A DNA stretch of 64,000 bases, taken from contig NC_088717.1 of NCBI RefSeq assembly GCF_963576615.1, positions 24,331,344-24,395,343 of the forward strand, in the 5' to 3' direction. Below, piece by piece: positions 1 through 11,803 of the stretch (positions are counted from its first letter, which is position 1; each line of letters opens with the position of its first letter). This stretch comes from Watersipora subatra (lineage: Eukaryota > Bryozoa > Gymnolaemata > Cheilostomatida > Watersiporidae). Both the position numbers and the translations under genes were made by a program. The notes below the pieces were generated by a model. That model did not search any database. It saw only the letters and a list, made by a program, of their open reading frames with translations, and was not told the origin of the DNA.

Positions 1-112
1 AAAAGCATCGGCTAGCCAATTTTATGACATCTCACTTGTTACATACCCACACTTTGTAGAGTTATACTCGAGAGACTGTCAGCATCCACAGTGTTAAAGG
101 CTAAAGTCAGCC

Positions 113-126
113 ATGACTGAATACAG
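113..126 (+). CDS. ATP1B: 14-nt first coding exon of ATPase beta
   Basis: The exon reads ATG ACT GAA TAC AG and is followed by a GTGTGT donor. Phase 2 is completed by the first base after the TTGCAG acceptor at 237, giving MTEYRQAHVEKEP. The intron is only 111 nt. The alternative, reading straight through from this ATG without splicing, inserts a non-conserved hydrophobic stretch and is less likely. Confidence 0.75.
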
Positions 127-3100
127 GTGTGTATCTCAATTTGCTTGCAGTTTTCTTCTGTTATGTTTGTTTCGACTTACAACATTAAACGACAAACTGC
201 AGCGAGTTGTGTTTCTCATTGAACTACCTGGTTGCAGACAGGCTCATGTGGAGAAAGAACCAACCATAGGAAAATGGAGCAGCCTGATCAGTATTTTGAG
301 AAGCTCCTACGACGCTGACAAAAAGGAATTTCTCGGTCGCACAAGGTTTCAATGGGGTTAGTCTCCTAGTAGTAATATTATGTTAGTCTGCAAACCGGCT
401 AACAATCTACAGCATATTCCAATCTTTACTACAGTGAAAGCCATGTTCGTCTGTCTGTCTGTCTGTCTGAAACCAATGCTGAAGGTTGGGAAAAAGATCC
501 CTTCATACGGGATTCAAACCCAGGACATTTGCTTTGGCAGACATACACTCTTGCATCTAATCCAGCATATTGTAATCGCTCTGTGAACTCTCTGCATTTT
601 ATCAAAGCCAGATGATCTCCGACGGCGCACGAGACATCCAGAGTACTAGCAGCGGTGGTCGTATGGTTTGGCGTAAACCTGCTGGTTGGAGTTCATCACT
701 TGGAAAATGCAGTTTATTAAACTAGGAACCACTCCAACCTCATAAAAACATAACAAAACTGTTTCAAATAGTATAGATCAAATCTAAATGTAACATTTTC
801 ATTAAATAATTACTGTACCGTGCAAATTCCAGTTACCATGACAGCTGATGAGTCCTTGAATTAACAGAAGGTATGGGTGCTTTTTTATCATTTGCGATTG
901 TTTTTTATGCTTGATGTGATCTGAATGCAAGGATGTTTCAAGATTAAAATCTACAAAACTTGATTGCGGTAAAACGCTCAGATCAAGCGAAATCTTGATT
1001 ATGATGTCTATAGTTGCAAAGAAACTGACAGAATAAAGACGCGTAACGCTGCAACTTGAATACAATAACCAGCATCAACTATAGCAATGATAATAACTAG
1101 TGATGTCATTTCGTACAGGTTTTTTTACTGAGCATTTTAACTGTGATCGAGTTTTGTTGATTTTAATCTTGACACATCATGGCTATCAAATCACCTAAAC
1201 ATTAACAACAATCACAAGTGATAGAGAAATGCCACTACTTTCTGCTAAAGTCAACTGAAATTTTGTGTAAGTTTATCTTAATAATATCTCAAGTTTATGA
1301 TTAACTAAGTTATGTTACATGGTAGGAAGACTAGTGACCATGTACGCCTGCTTCTACCTTGGTCTCGGGGCATTCAATGTCTGCATATGGATGACTTGGA
1401 GCAGAATTATTCTCAACCTTGATGACCCTATCTACTCCGGAGATGATGGCCTTGCTTACTCTCCAGGTATATCACATTTTCTTGTAGAATTGTCTTATAT
1501 CGCCTAAAAACTTCACATCATAGTGTTTTTATTGTTAATTAAACAGTCCATAATCTTGTCAGACAATGTAACGGGCATCGAGCTGAAATATCTGTTAACA
1601 CACAGAGCAGTTAGACTGTTATAACAGTTGAGCTAACAATATTGTTTGTGTTAATTGTACTACTGACAGAAATGCATTCTTTCAGATATGAACCTAGCTG
1701 TAAATTCGGTCAGTAAATTGAAAAATTATTGCTGGGTTTTGAGAAAAAAAAACGAAGTATACATAGCAAACATAAATAATCAGTAAAAAATAAGCGATTT
1801 GATTATTCTGGAAGTTTGAAAGATGTTGATAGATATCGAAATTTAGGAAGACAGCATAAAATCTTTGAGTCAGACAAGCCGAATCACTATTAAAATTAAA
1901 ATTATTTCTACCAATTAGCTTCTACTACTTGATTATTACCTATTTTGAATTCGATAGATATTTAACATAAAGATTGTTTTTGCTGATGTGATTGATGACA
2001 CACCTCACCATCTAACCCGTTATTTTAGTATTTAGTTCAAGTCATTCAGGGACATAATAGTTCAAGTCATTCAGGAACATAATTGGTACCTTCCTTCTGC
2101 AATTTGTTTTTTTGCAAAAAAAAGTTGCTTGACATACAAGTTCAAATTTTGCAATTTGCAAAAAAACGCAGTGACTATCACTAAGTTTCCATGACGAAAT
2201 TGCAAAACATACAAGCAACTTGTACAGTTTGACGAAATTGCAAAATTTGTTTTTTCCAATGCCTACAAATTCTAGATGGCTCACATAACAAATACTTCTG
2301 TGTTAGTTTTTCCTTTTTCATAATTGCATTTTGACATTGTTTTTAAACACTTTTTGATGTTTAAGTTGTCTTCAAAGTAGTGCACAGAGTCTGGGTTCAT
2401 TGTGTCGGTGATCTTATCATAATTTGATCGCTACTATTATTATTATCAGAAGTGCTAACTACATTTATAACAATCTATATTCGTATTAAATAAGCCGCCA
2501 TAAGCTTATATCCTCTAAGATGAGATGATCAGCACCTTTCACCTATATGATCTCCAGTTGAGTCGTCTAGGCCCACTCTTTTCTTATTTACCTCTCTCAT
2601 AAGTCAGCTAATTATCTCATTATATGTATAATGATTATTAATGTTATTACTAATGTTATTATTTGTATTAATTCATAAAAAAAAACATTTAGAGTTCTAG
2701 CATTGTTCTGCTAAGCCAACTTTTGATTGCTTTATAGAATAGCATTTTCTGACTAATACTGCTTTGGTGTCTTTTAGGAGTCAGCCATATTCCTATATTG
2801 GACCAAGAGAGGAAGTCAACATTAATAAGATATAGAAGGTCAAATAGAACACAGACTAGCTATATAAGGGATCTCATGTACGAATCATTTCTTTCAGGTG
2901 ATTTCCTATTCTATGCTAATTATATTAATTTTATTAAAATCTCTGTTTCATAGAAGAACTAAGTCTAACCACACAAGCTACTCTAACCACCTTTTGTTAG
3001 CACAAGCCTAATCTTAGCACTCGGAGTTAGTCATGGTATTCCATACCTACTGGTTAATTTTGGCTGATTTCTCTATTGTGAGGGAATTTCCAATTGTGGC

Positions 3101-5149
3101 TGGTTTCCTCAGTTATTTTAGTTTCCTTATTGTGTTTGGCTGTCCTATTGCAGTTGGTTACCCTATTGTTATTGATTTCTCTATTTTTGTTGGTCTCCCT
3201 ATAGTGGCGGATTCCTATCTACCTTGGTTTTCCTGTTGTGGTTGCTTCCCTATCTACCTTGGTTTTCTTATTGTGGTTGCTTTCTCACTTGTGGTTGGTT
3301 TCCCTTTTGTGGTTGGCTCTCTACTTTGGTTGGTTTCACTATTGTGGTTGGTTTCCCTATTGTGGTTGGCTCTCTACTTCGGTTGGTTTCCCTACTGTGG
3401 TTGATTTCCCTATTGTGGTTGGCTCTCTACTTTGGTTGGTTTCACTATTGTGGTTGGCTCTCTTCTTCGGTTGGTTTCACTATTGTGGTTGGTTTCCCTA
3501 TTGTGGTTGGCTCTCTACTTTGGTTGGTTTCACTATTGTGGTTGGTTTCCCTATTGTGGTTGGCTCTCCACTTTGCTTGGTTTCCCTATTGTGGTTGGTT
3601 CTCTATTTTGGTTGGTTCCACTATTGTGGTTGGTTCCCATATTGCAGTTGAACAACTTGTTTTAATGTTACTGCTCTATATCATATAAACTTCACTTTAT
3701 CTCAAAATAATGCAGTTCACTTTTTTGTTTATGGCGTTAATGTTATAGAAAAGAAATTATATTTTTGTGTCTTAAGTTTCTAGAAAATAGTTCTACTCAT
3801 CCTTGACATTCAAAAACTTTGCCAGACTGATAAACAACTCAGCGGAGATTTGTAATCAAAATTCTGCTACAATGAGTATGCAACGAGATGTGGGTACGTT
3901 TTAGAATCATTTCTGTTTAACTATTCCTCTTTCTTCCGAAATTACCCAGTTCCATCAAATCTATATGCTAATCTGTTACCTAGTCATTTGCTGGTTTACA
4001 AACACTTAGGTGCTCCGCTCTAAATATTATTACAATGTGTTGTCATGGTAACGGGATACCAAAAACGGTATCATCGAGTTGCTTATAGCCTTGGTCAACA
4101 AAATATAAGGCAGATTATATCTTACTCATTGCTTTATATCCTGTAAGATTAGAAACGATTTGGCACATTCATCCTGACCTAAATGCAATATGAAGGTCTG
4201 TCCCTTTTTTCGGACATCAATTCAAATAATAATCAATCATATCAAGGTCATATGCTACCCGTAGTTCATTACAGAAGATAGTTGATAAGATGGAAGCATG
4301 AAAACTAGATGTTATATAAACTTTTGTTATTATCTATAGGAATTGTGGATGGTTTATCAATAGTCAATAATCAAATCATCAATAGCCAATAATCGAAGTA
4401 TTAAAAGTTGGGGTTACAGGCTTGAAATAATTCTCGGTTTATAAAATACTGAAACCTAAGTGTAGATATATACATGTACATGTATCTGTATTAAATTTGC
4501 ATTGTTCATCAAGTAAAACACGCTATGAAATTAAGCACATTTAAAACTTGAAAATCCATTTCGGCAGCAAATATGTATATGAGATGAATGCCTGCTGTTA
4601 CATGGATAATAATATGAGTTTGAATTTACCCAATGGATTTGAGTAGCTTAAGCCAGTAACTTGAGCTAGTCTCAAGCTCTAATCTATAGTACGAGGCGTG
4701 CCTGAAGCCAGCCTAATAAATATTACGTTACACGTAACGATTTCTGAGAAATGATTTCTGAGAAATGATTGCATGGGAAATCATTATGTTACACGCAATA
4801 ATTTCTTGCGCAATCAGGATAACCAATAGTATTTTCCCAAGCACTTCAAGTGGTGCATAGTGCAATCAATGTAATTAGTATGTCTACAATCATACTACTG
4901 TATAGCAATGTAGTGCTTTGGCCTATTAGTTTAGCACACCTGTCTGCAGACCGGGAAGTTCTGAGTTGAAATCCTGGCTAATTGAATTTTTGTTCCTAAA
5001 ACGATATCGCTTTAACTGGACAAACGAATGAGGATTGCCCAAACACTGAGATATATATAGATATATCTCAGTGTTTGGAGACCCAAGTTTGAGCAGACAT
5101 TACCACCTACTTGGGTGAACTAGGGTGAGGAAACCCTTTTCCTCTGAAG

Positions 5150-5180
<31 letters not shown>

Positions 5181-8100
5181 CTTCAAATCCTATATATTCG
5201 AGTTTATTTTTTATTTATATAAATATTAAAGAACGACCCAAAAATGTGTACAGTCTTGTAAAAAAGTTCAGTCTTGCCTTAAAATGTGTACATCTTCTTA
5301 TCTGAAGATGATTCGCCACATGGACTTTTTCATTTAAAGGCTTACATAAAGCTTTGCCGTAAATAGTATGAGACTAAATGTTTCAGCTAAAGTTAAATTT
5401 GGTGTTGAAACGTTCATTTCATGGTTCAATGTAAGTTCATAATGGTTCATTTTGCATTAGTCACTAAAGGTTATTTATGCACTACATGAACCACTTCAAG
5501 AAACCAGCAGTAATTTAAATTATTTGCCAGCTAAACAGCATCTGTGAGCTTTTTTTATTGATCTAACACATAACATTAACATCTATAATATTAACATCAA
5601 TAACATTAACATCCATAACATTAACTTTAAATGGTACTTGCAAGAGATAATAAATCACAGTAGAAGTTACAATTAATTATAAGATTGATAGATACAGTGT
5701 AAGGAGTTAACGAAGACAAGAATTTTATCTCTCAAGTATTTTTATGTATCCATATGCTCTAATTAAACTCACCAAGAGAAATGTGTGCCGAACTACGATT
5801 GTCTACGATTATCTGTTGTGGATTATCTGATAAGTCTAGGTTTGTCTGTTTGTTGAAGACTATGAGCCAGATCAATGGACATCTGAGAATGGTAACTTCA
5901 TCGACTGCACCGATGGCAGGACAGACCCAGATCCTGAGAAAGTTTGCGAGTTTAAGCTTGACTACATCCGACCCTGCGTATACGAGGACTTCTATGGGTG
6001 GTTTGAAGGATTCCCTTGCATGATCCTCAAGCTAAACAGAGTAAGATATTTGTTACTAATGTTTGATTTGATTAGTACGCTGGCAGTGCCGTGCTGCCAT
6101 GAGAGCTCGTCGTGTGTAATAACTATGTGTACATTTATTGTTAGATGTGGAAAGGTGGTCGAGGAGAGCAAATGGTAAGACGCGTGGTTAGAAACAGCTG
6201 GGTTTGATTTCCTTGCTGTGCAATCTTTTTCTTTCAACCTCTAATCATGGCTTCTGATGCACCAACAGTCACGGCTCTTATTATAGTAAATATTAACTTT
6301 TTTCACCGGCCAATAGCGTTGAAAGCAAATCCGGCCAGGTAAAAAATTTATAATATGGCAATTCAATAATATTTAAAAAAGAAATCTTACAATAGAAAGG
6401 TGTTCTAGATATATGCGCAAAATGTTTATATCTGCTGCAATCAGTGGTTTTTTTTAGGGGTGTATCTATGAACAAACGCAACGTTTGGTTCACATTAGAC
6501 ACTTGCAATCCTGTCCATAAACCATCAGTCAGTTTAATTTTGGTAAAGAGAAGCAAAAAAATTTTGATGGAACCAAACATTTTTATTTGCATCATAAGTG
6601 TTTTAGATCTATTTTCACAATTTAATACTGTCAGTATTGAATGAGCAGTCACCAATGTGAATCATACCAAAATAAATTGCGCATTTGTTTGTACCGAAAA
6701 GTTGTTAAAGTAAACTTACACAAATTTTTTGTAGATTTCACTGGAAAGTATTTGTATTTTTCTATCGTTTACGATTGTTTTTGATGTTTGAGGTTGTCCG
6801 ATTGCCAGGATTTTTCTAGATTAAAATTGGTTAAATCTGATCGCGATTAAAAATGCGTGCAAAAGGATGTCACTAGTTGCGATAGTGGATATCGGCTATT
6901 GCATTCGAGTTGAAGCATTACGTGCCTGTATTCTGTCGGCCTCTTTGTAACTATAGACATCATAATCACACTTTTGATTGATCTAAGAATTTTAATCGCG
7001 ATCAAATTTTATCGATTTTAATCGTGAAACATTCTGGCAATCGGATCACCTCAAACATTAAAAGAAATCACTGAACCGATCTTGTATAGTGCTCGACACT
7101 CAGAGTGTGAGCTAATAGCAATAAATTGCCCACATGATTTAGGTAAACATGATACCTTGCCAAATGGCGGGTTGAGTGTTTTGACTGGTGAGTTTCATGT
7201 AGTAGTACCGATTTTTCATTTTTAATATTGGCTGTGACAAAGCAAACTGCTTTGAAAGACTGTAAAAATGACTTCTACTTACGGCGATACATCTACTGAA
7301 AAACTGTAATTGCTGTTTTACATCTATGCTGCTGAGAATGTCAACCTATCCTAAAATCTTTTACTGCTCGATAGCCACAAGCCAATGCGTACCAGAAACA
7401 CAAACATTTCCATCTGACTTTTAAGAACACTTCAAGCCATCTCCTCTGGCTATGTTTGCGATTAGCAAACCCTGGAAACTACCCAGAGTTTAGCTGATTG
7501 TGTCGGTTTGATGGGTGTTATGCTAATTAATTACAAGGTCTAAACTCATTGGGAAGGTTTCCATAAACCATGCATGTAATTATGCTCGATCATGAGCTAC
7601 ACCCTGTTTAGGCTGACACTGATGATCAGGTGCTGGAAACGTGAAAGGGCGTTACCCCAGTTATCTTACTAATTTACATGCGCAGACAGGTGAGTGTTCA
7701 AACATGTGGATGGTAGTGAATAGTGGCAGGGAAAAGAGTGGCAGTCAAGATAACAATTGATAGCTATTGAATAGTGCTGTTAAAAGCGGAGATGAAAACC
7801 TATTGGCTAGAGCCAGTTAATGAACTCAAAAAGAATATCTAGCCTTAGGCAATGTCTATCCTTTATCAAAAATAAAAAGGTTTCATTATGAAGAAATTAC
7901 AATGCAAATTGTCAAGTGAGCTTCAGAGCTTTTTTTGGCATGTCAGATCTTTGTTTTCAAAATTGAAAAAAGTTTGGAAAATCTGTGAATGGTTCATCTT
8001 GCAGCTTCTCCTGGCTGTGCATGTATGGATATCTTTTTATTGACATTTATCATCATCAGCAAAATGATGTTTTTCATTACATGTCAAAAGGAAGAATAAT

Positions 8101-10753
8101 AAAAAGGCAGAAGTCAGAAATTATTAACTGAGTTGAACAAAACAGTTTTAAAAGTTGGTAATCTAATAGTACTGAGGAGTCAAGATATTGAATTGAAGGT
8201 TGTAGTAACAGAAAGTTCATAAACTGAACCATACGGTGGTGAATGTAAGTATGTTTGTGTTACAAAACAGAAAATGATGTTTGTCATATTTGTGGAAGGA
8301 TAAATACAAATATTTTGTGCATAGTTCACGAATGATTTTGAAACCTGTGACACAGCTGCTGAAATGAGCAAGTTTGGGATAAGGCAATATGCTCAAAGAA
8401 TTACTGATGTGATTGGTGAGAAAATGATTAAATGAATTGTGCTGTAGATTAACAACTGGGAGCCAGAGAATTATGAGAGCATAGACGAGGTTCCTGAGGA
8501 AATAAAAGACATCTGGAGACCGAACCTGATTGTTGTGAAATGTTTTGGCACGGTTAGTAAAGTTTGATAGCGAACAGAATACCTTGCTTGTTTGTGTTGC
8601 TGATATTTGATGCATGGGACCTAGTTTTGCTTAAGAATAACAGAAGGAGAGTCCTGGTTTCTGCACAACTTGATCACTGGCTACAATTATAATAAGTAAA
8701 GCAAGCTGATTAGATGATTCAGTTGGAAGGATAATGCTGAAGTACCTGTTTTCTGTAACAATCTAAAGGATACATAAGTAATGAGTGATGGCATGTCCAG
8801 AGGGAGATAGAATTATTTGAAGTTGTCTTAAAGGAAATGACTAGAAAGTTGCTGACAGGTATGATTAGTAAGGAAGCCCTTTTCAAATGACTTCAATTAA
8901 TTTGAAGAGCACATAGGAGGATGTACTGTATCTACAAGTAGTTGAAGGGAGGGAAGCAGGCTGTTTCTTCGACGTCTGTATTTGTTCAAACGAACGAGGT
9001 TTGTCTGTATGTGAATCACATGCTCACTCAAAAGGATAAACCCTTATGGAAAAACTTCGCCCTGGGCAGGAGACCGTATACATTTATTGTTGGTTGTCTG
9101 TAGGATGAGGTATCGAAAGAACGACTTGGACCCATAGACTACTACCCTGAACCAGGCTGGAGCTTTGATTATTTTCCATTTATGGGACAGCAGGGTTATA
9201 AATCACCCCTTGTAGCTATACGATTTCAGGCCTTACCTCATAGTGAGTACCATGGTTCTGCTTTTTTTAATTACTAAGGCGAAGGTGAAGGTCACATTTT
9301 GGTCACTCATAGAGAAGAGTCTCTTTTTACCTATCTTTGGAATCTCAAATGAGCGTATCATGGAAATTAACATTGCTTGATAAATTTGTATACATGACGC
9401 AAAAATTTGCTATAAAAACCAGCTGTTTTAGTTCGATATTAAACACGTATTAACTTTATTTGCATTGGTCCATGCTGATTTAAGCAATTAGACTGTGGGA
9501 CAAAAACAATACATAGTAAAGTGAATTGTGTACGTATTAAGAGAAAATACTCTCTTTTGCATAAAACTGTTTTATAATGTAAATTCCCAAAGTGTTGGTG
9601 TCTGGCATAAGGTATAGTTGTTTTTTTTTGGGACGGTAAAAATGTAATGGATGGTCAGGTAGATTGGAGATACGGTTGGAGTATTTTAAACAGTAAATAT
9701 CTAAAAACGTATATATCTTCTCAGCATTGAGGGTATTTAGACGTTGGTTGCAACTGTTCATATCAGGTAGCATAACTCTAAAGCATGATTTTTGAAAGAT
9801 TCACTAATTTTTCCTTCCCTGTTTTCAATGCAACGGGATACCAGTTTAGAGCAGCGTAACACAAAATGGACAATATACAATTCTAGTAAAACAGTGGTAG
9901 GCCTTTTTGTTTTACACATTATTCGAGTTGAATTAGAGCATAAGTTGATGTCCGGTTTGTGAGATAACAAAGTCGACATGACTGGAGAACCGTAAATGGT
10001 TCTGTTAAAGTTCTTTTGAAGCTATGATTCATATTGCATATTTCAATGCACATCTGTTCCCCTAACATTATGAAATCTTTTGAAGTTGAACAATTTTATC
10101 AATGTGCGAAATTGCTTAAATGTTGAACAAATGAACTCAGAACCTTCGGTCACATTTGGAAAGAAAAAGATTTTTAAATATTCCATCAGTCATTTCTTAA
10201 GCTCATCTGTTAATCCACTGTAGTGTGTTGATAAAGGGCCAGCTAGCTAAGCGCAACTGAAATCGTGCACGCAATCATTGCGCTGGTTGTCACTCGGTCA
10301 ATAAAGACAATTATGCCAAATTATTCAAATACCGTCACTGTCAGGCATTAATCGATGGCTACCACCCAATTTTCAGCATTTCATTTATCAAACGAGTAAC
10401 CCAAGCTTATCGGGTACTAAAATAACAAGTAGGTATCACAGCAACCGGGCTTCTCTGTCAAAGTGTGAATATCCCCAATAATCTGTTTATAACCTGATGG
10501 CAAACATTGTGTCGGTATGTTTGAATCATTATCTCTGTAGATAACAACAGTTTGCAGGTGGCGATCTCACAAGCAGGAGATTGCAGATAAGACTCTCCAT
10601 AACTCATTTTGCAATCCACATTAAAATAATTTGTGGATATGTCTTGTTGCAGGATCTCTCTTGTTTGTCACTTGTAAAGCTTACACAAAAAACATGGTGC
10701 ACCATGACACATACCGATTGGGATTGACAAAGTTTGAAATTATGTCTGACTAG
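113..10753 (+). CDS. ATP1B: Na+/K+-transporting ATPase subunit beta, complete (8 coding exons)
   Basis: Type II membrane glycoprotein that partners the Na+/K+-ATPase alpha subunit and is needed for its folding and delivery to the plasma membrane. Coding exons: 113-126, 238-356, 1326-1466, 2778-2897, 5859-6040, 8448-8552, 9104-9242, 10653-10753 (TAG at 10751). All introns are GT-AG, phases agree at each junction, and the total is 921 nt, 306 aa, the usual family length. Residues 35-44 hold the family signature EFLGRT followed by W44 (GRTxxxW). One membrane segment lies at about 46-70. Six cysteines at 148/161, 171/185 and 224/281 fit the three conserved disulfides. YYPEPGW, KSPLVAIRF and the C-terminal VTCKA are also typical. 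One N-glycosylation sequon (N114-R-T) is seen, fewer than in many homologues. The start ATG has a GCC context and is the only one giving a phase-consistent first exon. AATAAA at 11227 may be the poly(A) signal. Confidence 0.93.
500..575 (-). mobile_element. tRNA-derived SINE head
   Basis: On the minus strand GGGTTTGAATCCCG is a box B. Box A is weak. A short (CTGT)n/(ACAG)n run at 452-471 lies on its 3' side, like the tail region of the SINE near 52800. Confidence 0.45.
890..1218. mobile_element. foldback MITE, copy A
   Basis: Left arm (GCGATTGTTTTTTATGCTTG..., ending CAAGATTAAAATC) and right arm (GATTTTAATCTTGACACATC...) are long inverted repeats of about 60 bp. The core around TGATGTCTATAGTTGCAAAG matches copy B at 6771-7071 in reverse orientation. 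It lies in intron 2 of the ATPase beta gene. Confidence 0.7.
3190..3655. repeat. degenerate minisatellite (CTATTGTGGTTGGTTTCC)
   Basis: Tandem units of 15-21 bp built on CTATTGTGGTTGGTTTCC and TCTCTACTTTGGTTGG arrayed in higher-order order. Several overlapping plus-strand frames stay open but encode only Trp/Leu/Phe-rich repeats. It lies in ATPase beta intron 4. A more diverged version begins near 3040. Confidence 0.85.
4915..5035 (+). mobile_element. tRNA-derived SINE
   Basis: TGGCCTATTAG (box A) and GAGTTGAAATCC (box B, 4963-4974) are spaced as in a tRNA, followed by a tail ATCGCTTTAACTGGACAAAC that is similar to the SINE at 52800-52960. The cloverleaf is degraded, so it is not a functional tRNA. 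Confidence 0.6.
5039..5078. repeat. 18-bp perfect palindromic hairpin
   Basis: CCAAACACTGAGATATAT and its reverse complement are separated by ATAG. It directly follows the tRNA-derived SINE head at 4915. A TA-rich palindrome with CTTC/GAAG ends follows at 5146-5183. Confidence 0.85.
5570..5635. repeat. short tandem repeat (AACATTAACATCTATAAT)
   Basis: About four 18-bp units with small changes in ATPase beta intron 4, close to exon 5 of the gene. Confidence 0.7.
6771..7071. mobile_element. foldback MITE, copy B
   Basis: Arms GATGTTTGAGGTTGTCCGAT (6787) and, in reverse complement, GATGTTTGAGGT-type sequence ending near 7071 pair over about 55 bp. The core CTATAGACATCATAATC is the reverse complement of copy A. 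It lies in ATPase beta intron 5. Confidence 0.72.
8150..8300. repeat. dispersed repeat, also at 55800-55935
   Basis: GGTAATCTAATAG and AAGGTTGTAGTAACAGAAAG occur in both places in the same order over roughly 110 bp. Here it lies in ATPase beta intron 5. Confidence 0.55.
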
Positions 10754-11226
10754 AGGGATCCACTGTCAGTACCTGTGTATCCACTGTGCTTGACCAACAA
10801 AGTTCCAGTGGCAGTGATGTTCAAGAACTAATCAATACTTTTTGGAGAAAAAGACGGCTGAGGAGAACTGGTAAAAAAAGAAAATAACAAACAGATAATT
10901 TATATTACTGAAACCCAATCGTCTCTGTTAATAATAGTCCCACGTGGAATGAATAGTTTTTGTTTATACTCAATGCTCTATTTGACTGCTAGTAAAACAT
11001 AACATCATGAGTATCTCCAACCCATATTTATGAAATACACTCATGATTGCTAGTGTCGGTATTTGACATTGGTAGTTACTATATTTTGATGTTCGTATTC
11101 TCATCCTTCAATCTTTGCGACAAAGCCAAAGATCTATACTTGTTGGCACCAGCTTTTCATGACCTTGGCCTTTACAAAGCCTGATAACATTGTACTATTT
11201 TTCTGGCTATTTAACATTTATTATGA

Positions 11227-11232
11227 AATAAA
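11227..11232 (+). terminator. candidate poly(A) signal AATAAA for ATPase beta
   Basis: AATAAA lies about 475 nt after the stop codon at 10753, with no other annotated gene between. Position and hexamer are suitable, but no transcript end can be seen from sequence alone. Confidence 0.35.
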
Positions 11233-11257
11233 AAGCCACACATGGGTAGTCAGTTAA

Positions 11258-11765
11258 CTGGACTACGGCCATGTTAATAATTTTATTTCTGTTTGCATAG
11301 TTACTATGAAATTCGAATCTTTATTTGCATCAGCATTCAACAAAGCAATCTTCAGCTTTATCCCTGCATGAAAAGAAGCAAAATATTATACAAAAGAGAA
11401 GACAATTTCATCATAAAGAGCACAGCAAAACAAACATGTGTACAGTCTTGGTTAAATTGGTTCATTCAATATTGCAAGCTCATACAATTATGATAAGCAT
11501 CTACCCAAACACCAAGATTAACGGCTATGTTGATAATTTTGATTCTGTTTACATAACCATAAAATTTGAGTCTTTATTTGTATCGGCATTCAACAAAGCA
11601 CTCTTCAGCTTTATCCCTGGATGAAAAGAGGCAAAGTATTACACAAAAGAGAAGACAATTTCATCATAAAGAGCACAGCAAAACAAACGTACAATCTTGG
11701 TTCATTCAGGATTGCACGCTCATGCCATTATTATAAGCATCTAGCCCAAACACGGTGATCTGGTG
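11258..11765. repeat. 256-bp direct tandem duplication, two copies
   Basis: ATGTTAATAATTTTATTTCTG (11271) recurs as ATGTTGATAATTTTGATTCT (11527), and the following AAAGAGAAGACAATTTCATC and AAAGAGCACAGCAAAACAAAC blocks repeat with the same offset. Copies are diverged by point changes and small deletions. It fills part of the intergenic space after ATPase beta. Confidence 0.82.
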
Positions 11766-11803
11766 TTTGGGGTGCCTGAGGACACATCAAACACCAGATC
11801 ACG
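11754..11803. repeat. 14-bp perfect hairpin
   Basis: GTGATCTGGTGTTT and AAACACCAGATCAC pair perfectly around a 20-nt loop. It follows CCCAAACACG, similar to the CCCAAACACTGAG hairpin at 5039. Confidence 0.8.

Noticed and set aside
3033..3688. long Trp/Leu-rich plus-strand frames
   Set aside because: They are reads through a minisatellite inside an ATPase beta intron.
8217..8615. 132-codon minus-strand frame
   Set aside because: It overlaps ATPase beta exon 6 (8448-8552) in antisense and matches nothing recognised.
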